Position numbers and translations under genes: made by a program
Part shown: positions 24,801 to 30,333 of the stretch, one piece after another
Layout: every line of letters begins with the position of its first letter
How positions within the stretch are numbered: the first letter of the stretch is position 1
Source: Phoronis australis
Lineage: Eukaryota; Phoronida; Phoronidae
DNA: 64,000 nt
Assembly (NCBI GenBank): GCA_002633005.1
Contig: NMRA01000801.1
Span: forward strand, 11,725 to 75,724
Direction of reading: 5' to 3'
The notes under the pieces: model-generated
What the model saw: the letters and a program-made list of their open reading frames with translations, nothing else
Told to the model about the DNA's origin: nothing
Databases searched by the model: none

Positions 24801-25169
24801 ATAACACCACCTACAAGTGGTAATGGGCGTTCACCTCGTAAGTCTACCATGGTAACCAATTTGGATCAAGCTGCGAGGGACCGGAGGTCTGCTTCCAGTG
24901 AGTCGGGCAGTGTCCCGGAGAAAAGCTCGTCAGAGAGTGGAACAGAAGATCCCTACAGAGGTCACTATGCCAGTAATAAGTCGGCCACGTTTACATCTGC
25001 AAAGAACAAGGGGATTTTGTCCACTGAGGCTGTCCAACAGACGAATGACCTGAATAAGTCTAGTGATACCGTTGGAAGCTTAAATCTGTCAGCATATTCT
25101 GAAGACGCAAATGTTTCACTGCGATTGGATAATATGACATTAGAAGAATTTGAGGCTTTGGAAAGTTAA
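793..25169 (+). CDS. NOS1AP: NOS1AP (CAPON)-like PTB-domain adaptor, partial at 5' end, ten coding exons
   Basis: Joined exons 793-885, 9100-9158, 9727-9835, 12931-13100, 13406-13541, 14285-14527, 15649-15789, 21136-21180, 23898-23969 and 24435-25169 give 1803 nt, 600 codons plus stop, with every phase consistent. Exons 1-4 encode the C-terminal part of a PTB domain (motifs YEFKAKS, DPIYR-type [42 protein letters not shown]). Residues about 225-310 are a Q-rich coiled coil ([16 protein letters not shown]) shared with vertebrate NOS1AP. The tail is Ser/Thr/Asn-rich. In vertebrates this adaptor binds nNOS through a C-terminal PDZ ligand ending EIAV and binds Dexras1 through the PTB; here the protein ends in FEALES, so the nNOS-type ligand is absent. 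The start codon and first PTB exons lie left of the window. The gene is convergent with the EVI5-like gene. The family assignment is very secure. Confidence 0.93.
886..2467. other. Intron of NOS1AP-like gene
   Basis: Intronic sequence holding the candidate microexon at 1635-1640. Nothing else was recognised. Confidence 0.6.
1635..1640 (+). CDS. Possible 6-nt microexon of the NOS1AP-like gene
   Basis: A pyrimidine-rich acceptor ending CACACAG and a perfect donor GTAAGT flank only GATGAA (Asp-Glu). Both neighbouring exons are phase 0 at this junction, so inclusion keeps the frame. Vertebrate NOS1AP has a short optional insertion (LLLLQ) at the same place. Chance occurrence is possible. Confidence 0.35.
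2468..2533. repeat. 17-bp tandem repeat, about four copies
   Basis: Unit of the type TGTAAGTGAAACTTA repeats with small changes. It contains many GTAAGT donor-like hexamers on the transcribed strand. Confidence 0.85.
2606..2710. repeat. 35-bp minisatellite, three copies
   Basis: GGATGGGTCGTGTTCTTT recurs at 2620, 2655 and 2690, a 35-bp period. Confidence 0.9.
2845..2988 (-). repeat. 3' LTR of the gypsy element
   Basis: 144 bp, TG...CA ends, identical to 7005-7148. It is the 3' LTR because the element reads on the minus strand. Confidence 0.96.
2989..3000 (-). other. Polypurine tract
   Basis: Reads GGAAGGGAGGGA on the minus strand and abuts the 3' LTR, the expected site for plus-strand DNA priming. 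Confidence 0.85.
3059..6979 (-). CDS. Gag-Pol polyprotein of Ty3/gypsy element
   Basis: A single open frame of 1306 codons. Gag (about 1-240) ends with two zinc knuckles: C197-x2-C-x3-H-x4-C209 and C216-x2-C-x4-H-x4-C229. The protease has DTG at 288-290. Reverse transcriptase has the KLDMSNAY aspartate near 518 and YLDD at 578-581. RNase H starts near DAS 727-729. Integrase has an HHCC zinc finger (H944, H947, C977, C980) and a DD35E triad at D1008, D1062 and E1098, followed by a GPY/F-like module near 1200-1220. The order PR-RT-RH-IN is Ty3/gypsy. The frame is intact, but it opens at TTG just after TAA at 6983-6985. The first in-frame ATG is at residue 34 (6878-6880), inside the gag domain, so initiation is unexplained. 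Confidence 0.95.
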   Translation of the reverse strand: MDQNQSYFDQAVESWQSYVERLEFYFVANDIDTMIKKRAIFLTSCGSETYQLVRNLIQPSKPENKSYSELLDVLKNHYSPTPNPIVARYKFNSAKREKGEKMSNFISRLQELAAHCNYGNNLEDMLRDRLVCGVENFEIQKRLFAIKDLTFSKAHEICSSMEMAVDNARDLGIGQSPTSSVNHVHHKPQQQKPPKPCFRCGGQHYPDKCGFRDAECHGCHRTGHIQRKCPDRSVPSKSSKPKSKTKRMNHVSADNGSLLNTLYNKGKFELPVKTLMCVDGNPMQFELDTGSPRTIVTQRQFDSHYSSAKPKLRPADDTLYTYTKEQLDLRGKADVCVTANGQKYDLSFLVVPGDGPCLLGRDWLAVLLGPDWSDRLLSDCNVVNKLSAKVSDLDEMLNAFAHLFSDELGLMKGVEARLHIPSDVKPRFFKARSVPFALRDKVDEELDRLESLGIISPVESSRWATPIVPVVKANGKIRICGDYRVTVNQVAILDKYPLPRIDELQTKLALGSQFSKLDMSNAYLQMKVDDRSKEYLTINTHRGLYCQERLAFGIASAPAIWQRAIDTLLQGLPGVIVYLDDIVITGKTRDEHFANLKAVLQKLSDAGLTLNRSKCNFLQDEIEYLGHRIDAQGLHPTNAKIEAIRNAPVPNNVSELRAYLGMVNYYGKYIRNASTQFAPLYELLRKNKSWRWSSRQEDAFRASKDLLCSDTVLAHYDPEKPIVLTCDASAYGVGAVIAHTDPDERPIAFASRTLSSAEKNYSQLDKEGLAIIFGLKYFHQYLYGRNFVIETDHKPLMNIFGTRKGIPQMASDRLTRWSLILSAYCYEIRYKPGSKLRNADALSRLPVDPAPTDVAVPGRVNWLKEQLSSTCANVAEVKRLTARDPILSKVVHFVKFGWPSDIGDNFRPFYNRKLELSLEDGCLLWGCRLVIPTVLRTHILSELHEAHPGMSRMKALARCYVWYPNMDSEIERVVRGCSSCCQSRKAPANAPLHPWVFPGEPWERLHIDYAGPFEGKMLLIIIDSKSKWIDVHITHSTSTSATIDGLRKSFADRGVPRVIVSDNGTCFTSREFKDFLNSNAVKHTLVSPYHPSSNGMAEKAVQTVKEGLKKVSGKTLSERVSKFLMWYRLTPQTTTGEPPCEILYSRKIRSRLDNLRPNLNAKVAEKQMDQKSQHDKSARLRTFDVGDKVLVKNHASGDAKWLFGTVADQSGPVTFLIELDDGRVLKRHVDHIVHSMKPDRELKSDSFISADSKDFVFVPDTSVNNSIDKPSDQGIVPDVVNNIPPTGTPVVRRSQRTVKAPDRLDL
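6981..6997 (-). other. Candidate primer-binding site
   Basis: TGGCGACGAGGAT on the minus strand, about 7 nt inside the 5' LTR. A TGGCGACGAGG leader is common in animal gypsy elements. The primer tRNA was not identified. Confidence 0.55.
7005..7148 (-). repeat. 5' LTR of the gypsy element
   Basis: 144 bp, identical to the 3' LTR, followed by the GTAGC target duplication at 7149-7153. Confidence 0.96.
7154..9099. other. Intron of NOS1AP-like gene
   Basis: AT-rich intron. The part near 7990-8220 resembles other dispersed segments in the window that begin CACAATATGGCAGACAAGTG. There are short imperfect repeats near 7640-7720. No coding sequence was recognised. Confidence 0.5.
9100..9158 (+). 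CDS. NOS1AP: NOS1AP-like exon, PTB
   Basis: GTTGCAG acceptor and AG/GTGAGT donor; 19 codons plus 2 nt. Encodes [19 protein letters not shown], which aligns with the WTWDE...DPIYR stretch of vertebrate NOS1AP. Confidence 0.9.
9727..9835 (+). CDS. NOS1AP: NOS1AP-like exon, PTB core
   Basis: GTTACAG acceptor and AAG/GTACGG donor; 1 nt plus 36 codons. The segment [19 protein letters not shown] is almost invariant across NOS1AP proteins. The donor lies at the start of a 24-bp tandem duplication (9836-9885). Confidence 0.95.
9836..9885. repeat. 24-bp tandem duplication at a splice donor
   Basis: ACGGTCGAGTATACTAC plus an A-rich joint occurs twice, beginning at the donor of exon 9727-9835. The second copy reads ATACGG, so the GT is not duplicated. 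Confidence 0.85.
9886..10906. other. Intron of NOS1AP-like gene
   Basis: Contains a short duplicated segment near 9886-9960 (ACTGGTAGGTAGAGGAGTCA twice). Otherwise nothing was recognised up to the transposon. Confidence 0.5.
11245..11700 (+). pseudogene. P2X7 C-terminal (ballast)-like cysteine-domain gene, frameshifted
   Basis: ATG at 11245 opens a frame that stops at TGA 11314-11316. The neighbouring frame from 11288 reads [10 protein letters not shown] and then [16 protein letters not shown]. The first frame resumes near 11436 with the pattern W-C-x-C-x2-C-x3-P-T-x2-E-x2-C-C-x-E, then [10 protein letters not shown]. That cysteine pattern is characteristic of the zinc-binding C-terminal domain of P2X7 and its stand-alone invertebrate relatives. 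Two compensating indels are needed. The homology appears to stop near 11555, where the frame runs antisense to the THAP gene, consistent with an internal deletion joining two convergent genes. Confidence 0.65.
11533..12315 (-). CDS. THAP-domain protein with zinc ribbon (truncated Kolobok-like transposase)
   Basis: 260 codons from ATG at 12315. Residues 1-70 form a THAP-type DNA-binding domain: CCCVPGC at 4-10, HPFP at 24-27, W36, VC at 59-60 and FMPSDY at 64-69. The expected C-x2-H is C60-G-K-Y63, so the zinc-ligand histidine is replaced by tyrosine. A Ser/Pro-rich linker (100-190) precedes a zinc ribbon C210-x2-C213...W-E-C235-x3-H239. After GH the frame is shifted; an adjacent frame continues with [17 protein letters not shown], the motif expected in longer THAP transposases. 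The catalytic core is deleted. The gene begins just inside the right inverted repeat. Confidence 0.72.
   Translation of the reverse strand: MPHCCCVPGCTNYRLTRALGVPLHPFPMDDTLRRTWLVRVKNAVLPVHATYKAVENYRVCGKYFMPSDYERDLYTELMKVPAKQRLKKVVIPSVLIPRSAPSPPLRSAYLKREASRAVASTVTGAGGGPSSTVTRASERTPERAIPGTSSDSPCAVFSSPEPLSSPAAILSSGSDYRLSSTPSEEDSSSSSEQIGEPNFDKFIVELFRRCQVCGEGVTRHDVSSLGAQVTIQWECVAGHWKVGQLFLCPWYAGGPLNHVQ
12568..12930. other. Intron of NOS1AP-like gene, nothing recognised
   Basis: Plain intronic sequence between the transposon and the acceptor at 12930. Confidence 0.6.
12931..13100 (+). CDS. NOS1AP: NOS1AP-like exon, PTB C-terminal helix
   Basis: CTACCAG acceptor and AAG/GTAAAG donor; 56 codons plus 2 nt. 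[19 protein letters not shown] is the C-terminal helix of the PTB domain. It is followed by a charged Arg/Glu/Ser linker. Confidence 0.94.
13406..13541 (+). CDS. NOS1AP: NOS1AP-like exon, linker
   Basis: TTCCAG acceptor and GAG/GTCAGT donor; completes a split Ser codon, then 45 codons rich in R, S, E and Q. There is no named domain. Phase agrees on both sides, and a 29-bp minisatellite begins about 50 bp into the next intron. Confidence 0.85.
13590..13876. repeat. 29-bp minisatellite, about ten copies
   Basis: Unit containing GGACACGTCATTGTCACTT repeats with a 29-bp period. Reading frames through it are open only because of the repeat and are not genes. Confidence 0.95.
13877..14284. other. 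Intron of NOS1AP-like gene, nothing recognised
   Basis: AT-rich intronic sequence up to the CCACAG acceptor. Confidence 0.6.
14285..14527 (+). CDS. NOS1AP: NOS1AP-like exon, Q-rich coiled coil
   Basis: CCACAG acceptor and CAG/GTGAGG donor; 81 codons, phase 0 at both ends. The stretch [19 protein letters not shown] matches the vertebrate coiled coil closely. Diverged copies of the second half of this exon follow in the intron. Confidence 0.94.
14528..14975 (+). pseudogene. Decaying tandem copies of the NOS1AP coiled-coil exon in its own intron
   Basis: The intron just after exon 14285-14527 first repeats CAGGTG-GGGG donor-like segments (14528-14605). It then holds at least two diverged copies of the exon's second half (about 14605-14760 and 14775-14895) and perhaps a third near 14900-14970. 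One translates as [15 protein letters not shown] before a stop, mirroring the exon's [17 protein letters not shown]. Order and spacing follow the parent exon. Confidence 0.7.
14990..15210. repeat. 44-bp minisatellite, five copies
   Basis: AATTAGGCACA recurs at 15011, 15055 and 15099 and onward every 44 bp, each with a TGTATGTGT-type segment. Confidence 0.9.
15589..15678 (+). repeat. 45-bp duplication spanning a 3' splice site
   Basis: CATTTGTCTT followed by an AG and TATCCACCAAC occurs at 15589 and again at 15634. Each copy carries its own acceptor (AG at 15602-15603 and 15647-15648). The 45 nt between them are open in frame with the exon. Confidence 0.8.
15649..15789 (+). CDS. NOS1AP: NOS1AP-like exon, coiled coil continued
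   Basis: TTGTCAG acceptor and CCT/GTAAGT donor; 47 codons, phase 0. [20 protein letters not shown] corresponds to ARVHQLLLQNKDMLQHISLL of vertebrates. A duplicated acceptor 45 bp upstream would add 15 in-frame codons. Confidence 0.92.
15790..17323. other. Intron of NOS1AP-like gene with short repeats
   Basis: Holds a 10-bp repeat (TTGACTGTAT) near 16529-16555 and a roughly 28-bp duplication (TATTTCAAATATCTG) at 17055-17110. No exon was recognised. Confidence 0.55.
18231..18514 (+). mobile_element. LINE (non-LTR retrotransposon) reverse-transcriptase fragment
   Basis: Open frame with [20 protein letters not shown], then VVHFRKRG and [12 protein letters not shown], the thumb-side end of a LINE reverse transcriptase. 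It begins after a T run and is cut by the N gap at 18515; an A/T-rich AATAAATAAT lies after the gap. Confidence 0.75.
18515..18759. other. Assembly gap, 245 N
   Basis: Run of N. Predicted frames that cross it are meaningless. Confidence 0.99.
19836..20183. repeat. 21-bp minisatellite, about 16 copies
   Basis: Unit TTTCACTACAGCCCTGC plus 4 bp repeats every 21 bp. As 21 is a multiple of 3, frames on both strands stay open (VFHYSPA and VVKHGRA heptapeptides). No start context or splice support suggests translation. Confidence 0.95.
20184..21135. other. Intron of NOS1AP-like gene with possible LINE 3' remnant
   Basis: A short + frame near 20799-20981 reads [20 protein letters not shown], which resembles the C-terminal end of many LINE polyproteins (N-S-F-F-x4-W-N). 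This is a weak match; nothing else was seen. Confidence 0.3.
21136..21180 (+). CDS. NOS1AP: NOS1AP-like small exon
   Basis: CATTTCAG acceptor and GCT/GTAAGT donor around 15 codons ([15 protein letters not shown]), phase 0. Supported by strong splice sites and phase rather than by conserved residues. Confidence 0.7.
21181..23897. other. Intron of NOS1AP-like gene
   Basis: AT-rich. Contains a dispersed-repeat copy (about 22205-22440) with a 30-bp duplication (22276-22337), and a 49-bp duplication at 22842-22938 (CTAGGCTGTGACTGGTTGAT). No exon was recognised. Confidence 0.55.
23898..23969 (+). CDS. NOS1AP: NOS1AP-like exon, proline-rich
   Basis: CTGCAG acceptor and GAC/GTAAGT donor; 24 codons, phase 0, proline-rich ([20 protein letters not shown]). 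The codons look coding and the phase fits both neighbours. Confidence 0.78.
23970..24434. other. Intron of NOS1AP-like gene, nothing recognised
   Basis: Short intron with normal splice sites. Confidence 0.6.
24435..25169 (+). CDS. NOS1AP: NOS1AP-like terminal exon
   Basis: CTACAG acceptor at 24434, then 244 codons and a TAA stop. The sequence is low-complexity Ser/Thr/Asn-rich, with acidic-serine stretches typical of disordered tails. It ends LEEFEALES without the EIAV-type PDZ ligand. A possible poly(A) signal AATAAA is at 25330-25335. Confidence 0.88.
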   Translation: MSFMRSQPQSMFENTNTNMSASFTDSPDSGHREMSSDSLANAAANTASTGQSQDLWYKPTNHTGFPNANSQPVKVNPASATATFSPRTTSRQNSSGGQETVIVPLGRKDATGNNLNLSPAPKITPPTSGNGRSPRKSTMVTNLDQAARDRRSASSESGSVPEKSSSESGTEDPYRGHYASNKSATFTSAKNKGILSTEAVQQTNDLNKSSDTVGSLNLSAYSEDANVSLRLDNMTLEEFEALES

Positions 25170-25329
25170 TTTTGTTGGTTGTTAGATTTAGCAGTAGACT
25201 ATTTATGGCTTCTGCAACTGTAATATTTGGCAAAACTGTAATGTTTGGCAATACTAATATTTGTCAAAATATATAATTATCTACATGTTCAGCAGCTATT
25301 GTTTGAATGTTTTTATATTTTTTTATGGG

Positions 25330-25335
25330 AATAAA
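25330..25335 (+). promoter_or_regulatory. Possible poly(A) signal of NOS1AP-like gene
   Basis: AATAAA 161 bp after the stop codon. Other A/T-rich candidates exist downstream. Confidence 0.4.
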
Positions 25336-27414
25336 GTGAATTTTTCGTAAAAAGCTGGCACAAATTATGACTTCCCAGAAATTAGGCTTATGTCTTTAAT
25401 GCATCTTACAGTGTTGGAATAATGATTGTATAAATATGTTGTATGATTCATAAGCAATGTGTTTGTGTCATAGTATAATGGCTGAATTGAGGTGTGGAAT
25501 CCCTGTTGGCTATTTTGGCAAGTTTTACTGACGTGTTGTTATTTACAAAATGAGTTGGATGTATATCTAGGTCAAGTATTCAGGTGTATTTCTGGTGACT
25601 GTTTTTCTTGCCAGCGTGACTGTTTTTTTAGTGTTCACTGTTTAGCTAAAATGTTATTTTGGTGTGGGACATTTTGAGGCCAATTTAAAAAAAGTTGGAT
25701 ACATTGTGAATTTTGATCACCAACAATTAAGACTGCGTCCTTTATGATTAGTCACCGGTATAGGACATAATATGGCAGACGAGTGAATGTTAACTTGGAG
25801 TAAAACCAAGTCATTGTTGCACCATGGTTTGATATCAGACGAGGTTGCTATGGGCATTCTCAGCCATGTTAAAAATGCTTTGACCTTTGTTAGTAATTGG
25901 TGGGAATTTGATGTAGCGACTTGGTAACATTTTTGTGGAAGTTGGCATTTTCCAAATGCGTTTATGATCAAGCTTTTTAGCATCAGTAAAACGTTGCTTG
26001 TGTAGTCACATTTGTTAAAAAACGTATTTCATGATTAATCAGAAATCATGACATTTATGTGTAAATACTCAGCAGAAATGATGATTTTTTGTTTTAACTG
26101 ACCTTTTATCCATGTAAATAAGCTGGTGAGAAATGATAACAATGGATTAAGCTAAGCTTTAAGTGTGTATATTTGAACAGCAAGTTGTCAGTCTTTCTGA
26201 TGTATGCATTTTATCATGCGAAAACTGCAGGTGTTGTATATGAAAGAGAAAGCAACTGTTTGTTGTGTTGCCTTTAGTAAAACTATAGATCCGTGGTTAT
26301 ATTGGAAATATATTGTCCATGTTACTAAGCATTCTCTTGATGTGTGTCTATTATACATCTTGGTTCTGCATTCAATTGCACTGAGCAAACACAGTGACTG
26401 ATGTAGAGTGTTCATGTACAAGCGGGACATTGACTGATGAAGAATGTGTTCATGTACAAGCAGGACATTGACCGATTGCAGCGGCAGGATGTTGGACTGT
26501 CCACGTCACATTCTGTTGTTCCTTTGTTATTAAAACAGAAATATGCATCTTCAACATAACCACAATCTTGCATTTTTACTTTTTAACGCAATTTAAAAGC
26601 GGTTTCGTTCCCCTTTAATTGAACATGCATGGGATGCTTCAAAATATGGATCGCAATCGAGATTGTTTTCCATCTTTTTGAACCACCCTTTGTTGACGTA
26701 TTATTGTGACCCATTTATTGTTAATAAGGTCATAAGATCATGTACAATGAGATTATCATGTAATTAAGTCACGTCGTTACGACATCAGCTATGTAGTCAT
26801 CAATGTGTATTGAGATATGTTAGGTTATTGTCATGTGTGTACAGTTCCTAGTATTCCCTAAAGGTGGCGTACATGGGTAGACTGGTAGCAAGGAGTAATA
26901 ACCAAATACAGTGAAGTTTCTATCTGATGCAAACTTGTGTGTGCTTTTATTTTCAATTTAGATTCTGAATAGTTTGGCAACTGCCTTTCTTGTAAACAAA
27001 ACTGTAAACACAAGAAAGTGTTGTGTGTAGCTTAGTTTGCTGCAAAATGGAAAACAAACTGCATTTCTTGTAGTTGTAGTTTGTTGTAACCAAATCAACT
27101 TGAAGAATAGAACTTTGTAAGCAAACCAGGGTACAATTCAGTAATGCCAGGACCTCACTAAAAATCAAGACTTGGCAAGATATTGCCTTGCGTATTACAT
27201 GAGAACACATGATTTTGGCCATACTTCTCTAATGGCGAGACAGCTACTGAAATCTATACCCAGATGTCAACCATAGTTTTTACGAGGGTAGACTCTAGAA
27301 ACACCATTTCTTGAACCACCAGCATTTAACATAAATTCCCAATTTGCATTCTGAGCCCAAATTTTGGTAGACGAAGTGTGAATATAGGACACTTGTACTG
27401 AGAGACATACACAC

Positions 27415-28023
27415 CAGTGACAGATCTAGGTTATCAGGGGGGGGGGGGCAACATTCATTTTGTGATAGATCTCCAACGCACTAACACAAAAATACACGCA
27501 GATGATTAGGTGCAACATAACAAATGCCAAATTTTTTCAGCCAGTTTTACTATTTATTTTGTCGGCAGCCAACGGGGAGGGGGCTGGGCCCGGCTGCATG
27601 AACAGTCCCAAATAGGAACTCCACTAAGTTCCCTCAATATACAACATATTTCAGGCCTTTCTTGTATTGTTTTAGTTTTATTAATAAATTAACTTTTGAC
27701 TTTGATACAAATCGAGAGTGAACTCTACATTAAACTGTCAACATTATTGAAAATAAGTAGGGATCTTTTCACGCAACGCTCCCAATTTAAGGACTAAGTC
27801 TTTATTTATTTTCAATGAACTCTGGGCTCGGTTTTTATTTATATTATTAGAAAATTTCATTAATCAAAGAGGAGCTCATAATAAAGATAAATTGATAGAA
27901 AAATATTGAATCTGTGTGCCCATCAAGACACAAATATCCAAAAAGACTTGGGGACCTTAGCTGAGTCCCTATTTGGGACTGTTTCATGCAACTAGGCACT
28001 GGGCTCCTCGAAATCCACCACTG
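27415..28023. mobile_element. Possible old non-autonomous DNA transposon
   Basis: The left end CAGTGACAGATCTAGG and the right end, which reads CAGTGGTGGATTTCGAGG on the minus strand, are imperfect inverted repeats. They are of the CAGTGGCGGATCYAGG type seen in hAT-like elements. No clean target duplication was found. Confidence 0.35.
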
Positions 28024-28788
28024 CACATTTCAAACAACCTTGTGAAACAAAACTCTCGTCAACCAGTCCTTAAAGACACTCTGGTGAGTGGAAACATTTA
28101 AAGGTTTTAGGAAATGTTTACTGTATTCGCCCTTACAAGTGCCCAGTGAAATCGAGTTTCACTGTTGTATTACACTACAATGGTTAAAAGACTGGGAAGT
28201 GCTCCAATGGGCATCATTTTAGCTATGACTGGTCACTTTCAACAGTTCTGTCTTTGATTTTCACTGACATGCAGTCCACGAAAGTGGTTGATGAAGTTTG
28301 GTGAATACAGTAAAGACTGCTGCAGTTGAATTTGCGTAACTTTCTGTCAATGGCCATGATTTAAACATTTTTACAGTAATTGTACGAATGTTGGAAATTT
28401 TAACAGGAAATAAAAACATAGAATATTGCGCAATAAATAGTACAAACAAAAGGTAAGCAAAACCTAACTACATGTTAATAAAAATCAAATGGAAAAATGG
28501 TTAATATTTTAATAACTGGTTAAAAACCAGGCACAACCTTGAGTCACAACTTACACGCTGCAAGTGGATATCGTCCCTTATAGGAGTCCCTGACTTTGAG
28601 AACCAGTCTGGTGCATATTACTCAGTGGAAGAAACTGGTTCTCAAAACGTTGGACCCCCATAAGTGACTTATTACCTTACAAGCTTCATATGCAATAAAT
28701 TTAATTTAAAAAAACCTAGTAGATGCTCATTAATTGACACTTAGTCTACAACTTGAAAAGTATGCCTGGTTACTCTCCTGCAACAAGA

Positions 28789-29060
28789 GAAGCCACGTAC
28801 AATATAGTGCAGACCTCACAATGAAGCCACGTACAATATAGTGCAGACCTCACAATGAAGCCACGTATAATATATTGCACACCTCACAATGAAGCCATGT
28901 ACAATATAGTGCGGACCTCACAATGAAGCCGCGTACAATATAGTGCAGACCTCACAATGAAGCCACGTATAATATATTGCACACCTCACAATGAAGCCAT
29001 GTACAATATAGTGCGGACCTCACAATGAAGCCGCGTACAATATAGTGCAGACCTCACAAT
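28789..29060. repeat. 34-bp minisatellite with 102-bp higher-order unit
   Basis: Eight 34-bp copies start GAAGCC. After the first two, copies 3-5 and 6-8 repeat the same three variants in the same order, a 102-bp higher-order period. Confidence 0.93.
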
Positions 29061-29793
29061 GAAGCCCAGTGGCCTGTAAAACAAAGTGCTTACAATGGCA
29101 AGACAAGATTCCTTTCACTTTTCATTTTTCCAACAAGAGTAAAAAGCTTCCACCACAGCACTAACCGTTAGATAACGTTAGATAACGTTAGATAACAGCA
29201 GAATTAGTTCTGGTCTGTTTTGTGAAAACTGATGCAGTGAATCATTGTTTTTTAGTTGTTCATATTTCAAAAAAGAATATATCAACTTATACCAGATGAA
29301 AAGGGTCGCCATCTTCGTTTTTTACCCAGTGCCACCTGGTGTCCGCTTTGAGGTGCAAGTTACAAAATGGGTCGGGCACAGATCAGAACCTAGCATACTT
29401 ATGTCTTAAAATGTCCCCTGTAAATATACAACTTGATACTAGATTCTTACTTTGTCACAAACAAATGGTCCAATATTGGAACATCAAATCCAAAAAATTG
29501 CCACTCGATAAAATTTGACAGATGCTCTTCAAATTTGTATCTGATCATATCAAAATAACTACTGACGAACACTTCATGTGCGAAGGATAAATAAATAAAT
29601 TAGATCCATATTCTGGGACTAGGTAAACACGCCCGTAACATAAGCAACAGACCTCGACTACTTTCAATATCAACAGGCTACCATTGGTATCTACTAAACA
29701 TAATGTGTACAAAATTGCACTATCTCTACAGTGTATGTATATAAGAGTAAAAAGTGCCTGCACTATAATTGCACTATCTCTACAGTGCCTGCA
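29061..29793. other. Region downstream of the EVI5-like stop
   Basis: Contains CGTTAGATAA repeats (29166-29193) and a short duplicated segment TTGCACTATCTCTACAGTG near 29715-29800 next to the stop codon. No poly(A) signal could be placed with confidence. Confidence 0.4.
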
Positions 29794-30333
29794 CTATAAT
29801 TCTAAATTATCTAATGCTTTCTCCATTTCATCACTGAAAGCATCCTTATTGACACCTTTGGTTTGCACAGCCCTCTTTTCAAAGTTATTTTCTGAGTCAA
29901 CCATAGCACCATATCCCAACACGAAACTGTCACCATCAGCCATGCGACCTTGACTCAGTTCTGAGCTCATTTGCATATGACCTTCTCCATCCACACTGCC
30001 ATCTCCATGCGCCAAATTACAAGAACTGACGATGGGAATTCCTTGCTCATCTACAATTTCACCACTGTCCTCGAAAATCGGACGGTATTGCGATGACAGC
30101 TGGTAGCGAAATTTTCCATTTTCAGTCAATGTCGTGTCCATGTCCATATCGGACTCTGTCTCACTATCTGACTCTTGGCCTACTTTGTTAATGTCGAGCG
30201 TTGAGAAAGTCAACTTCTTATGTGCAGATAGGCGGAGCTGTACCACCTCGTCCTCCAGGTCGGCGATCTGGTTTTCAAGGTCCTGAGTGTGTGAGTGAGT
30301 TGTCAACTGGGCTGAGGTCAGCAATTCTTGGTT
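29794..30333 (-). CDS. EVI5: EVI5-like terminal exon 17
   Basis: TTTACAG acceptor, 179 codons and stop. Starts NQELLTSAQL, continues with coiled coil ENQIADLEDEVVQLR, then an acidic disordered tail with ESDSETESDMD, comparable to the SESETED tail of EVI5. Confidence 0.93.
   Translation of the reverse strand, partial: NQELLTSAQLTTHSHTQDLENQIADLEDEVVQLRLSAHKKLTFSTLDINKVGQESDSETESDMDMDTTLTENGKFRYQLSSQYRPIFEDSGEIVDEQGIPIVSSCNLAHGDGSVDGEGHMQMSSELSQGRMADGDSFVLGYGAMVDSENNFEKRAVQTKGVNKDAFSDEMEKALDNLEL

Larger units (their letters stand above)
25170..28788. other. 3' UTR and intergenic region between convergent genes
   Basis: AT-rich with no open frame of note. The stretch 25760-25985 looks like the dispersed ATATGGCAGAC family. 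Confidence 0.5.

Noticed and set aside
28789-29060. CRISPR-like array
   Set aside because: The units are contiguous with no unique spacers, and the context is an animal genome.
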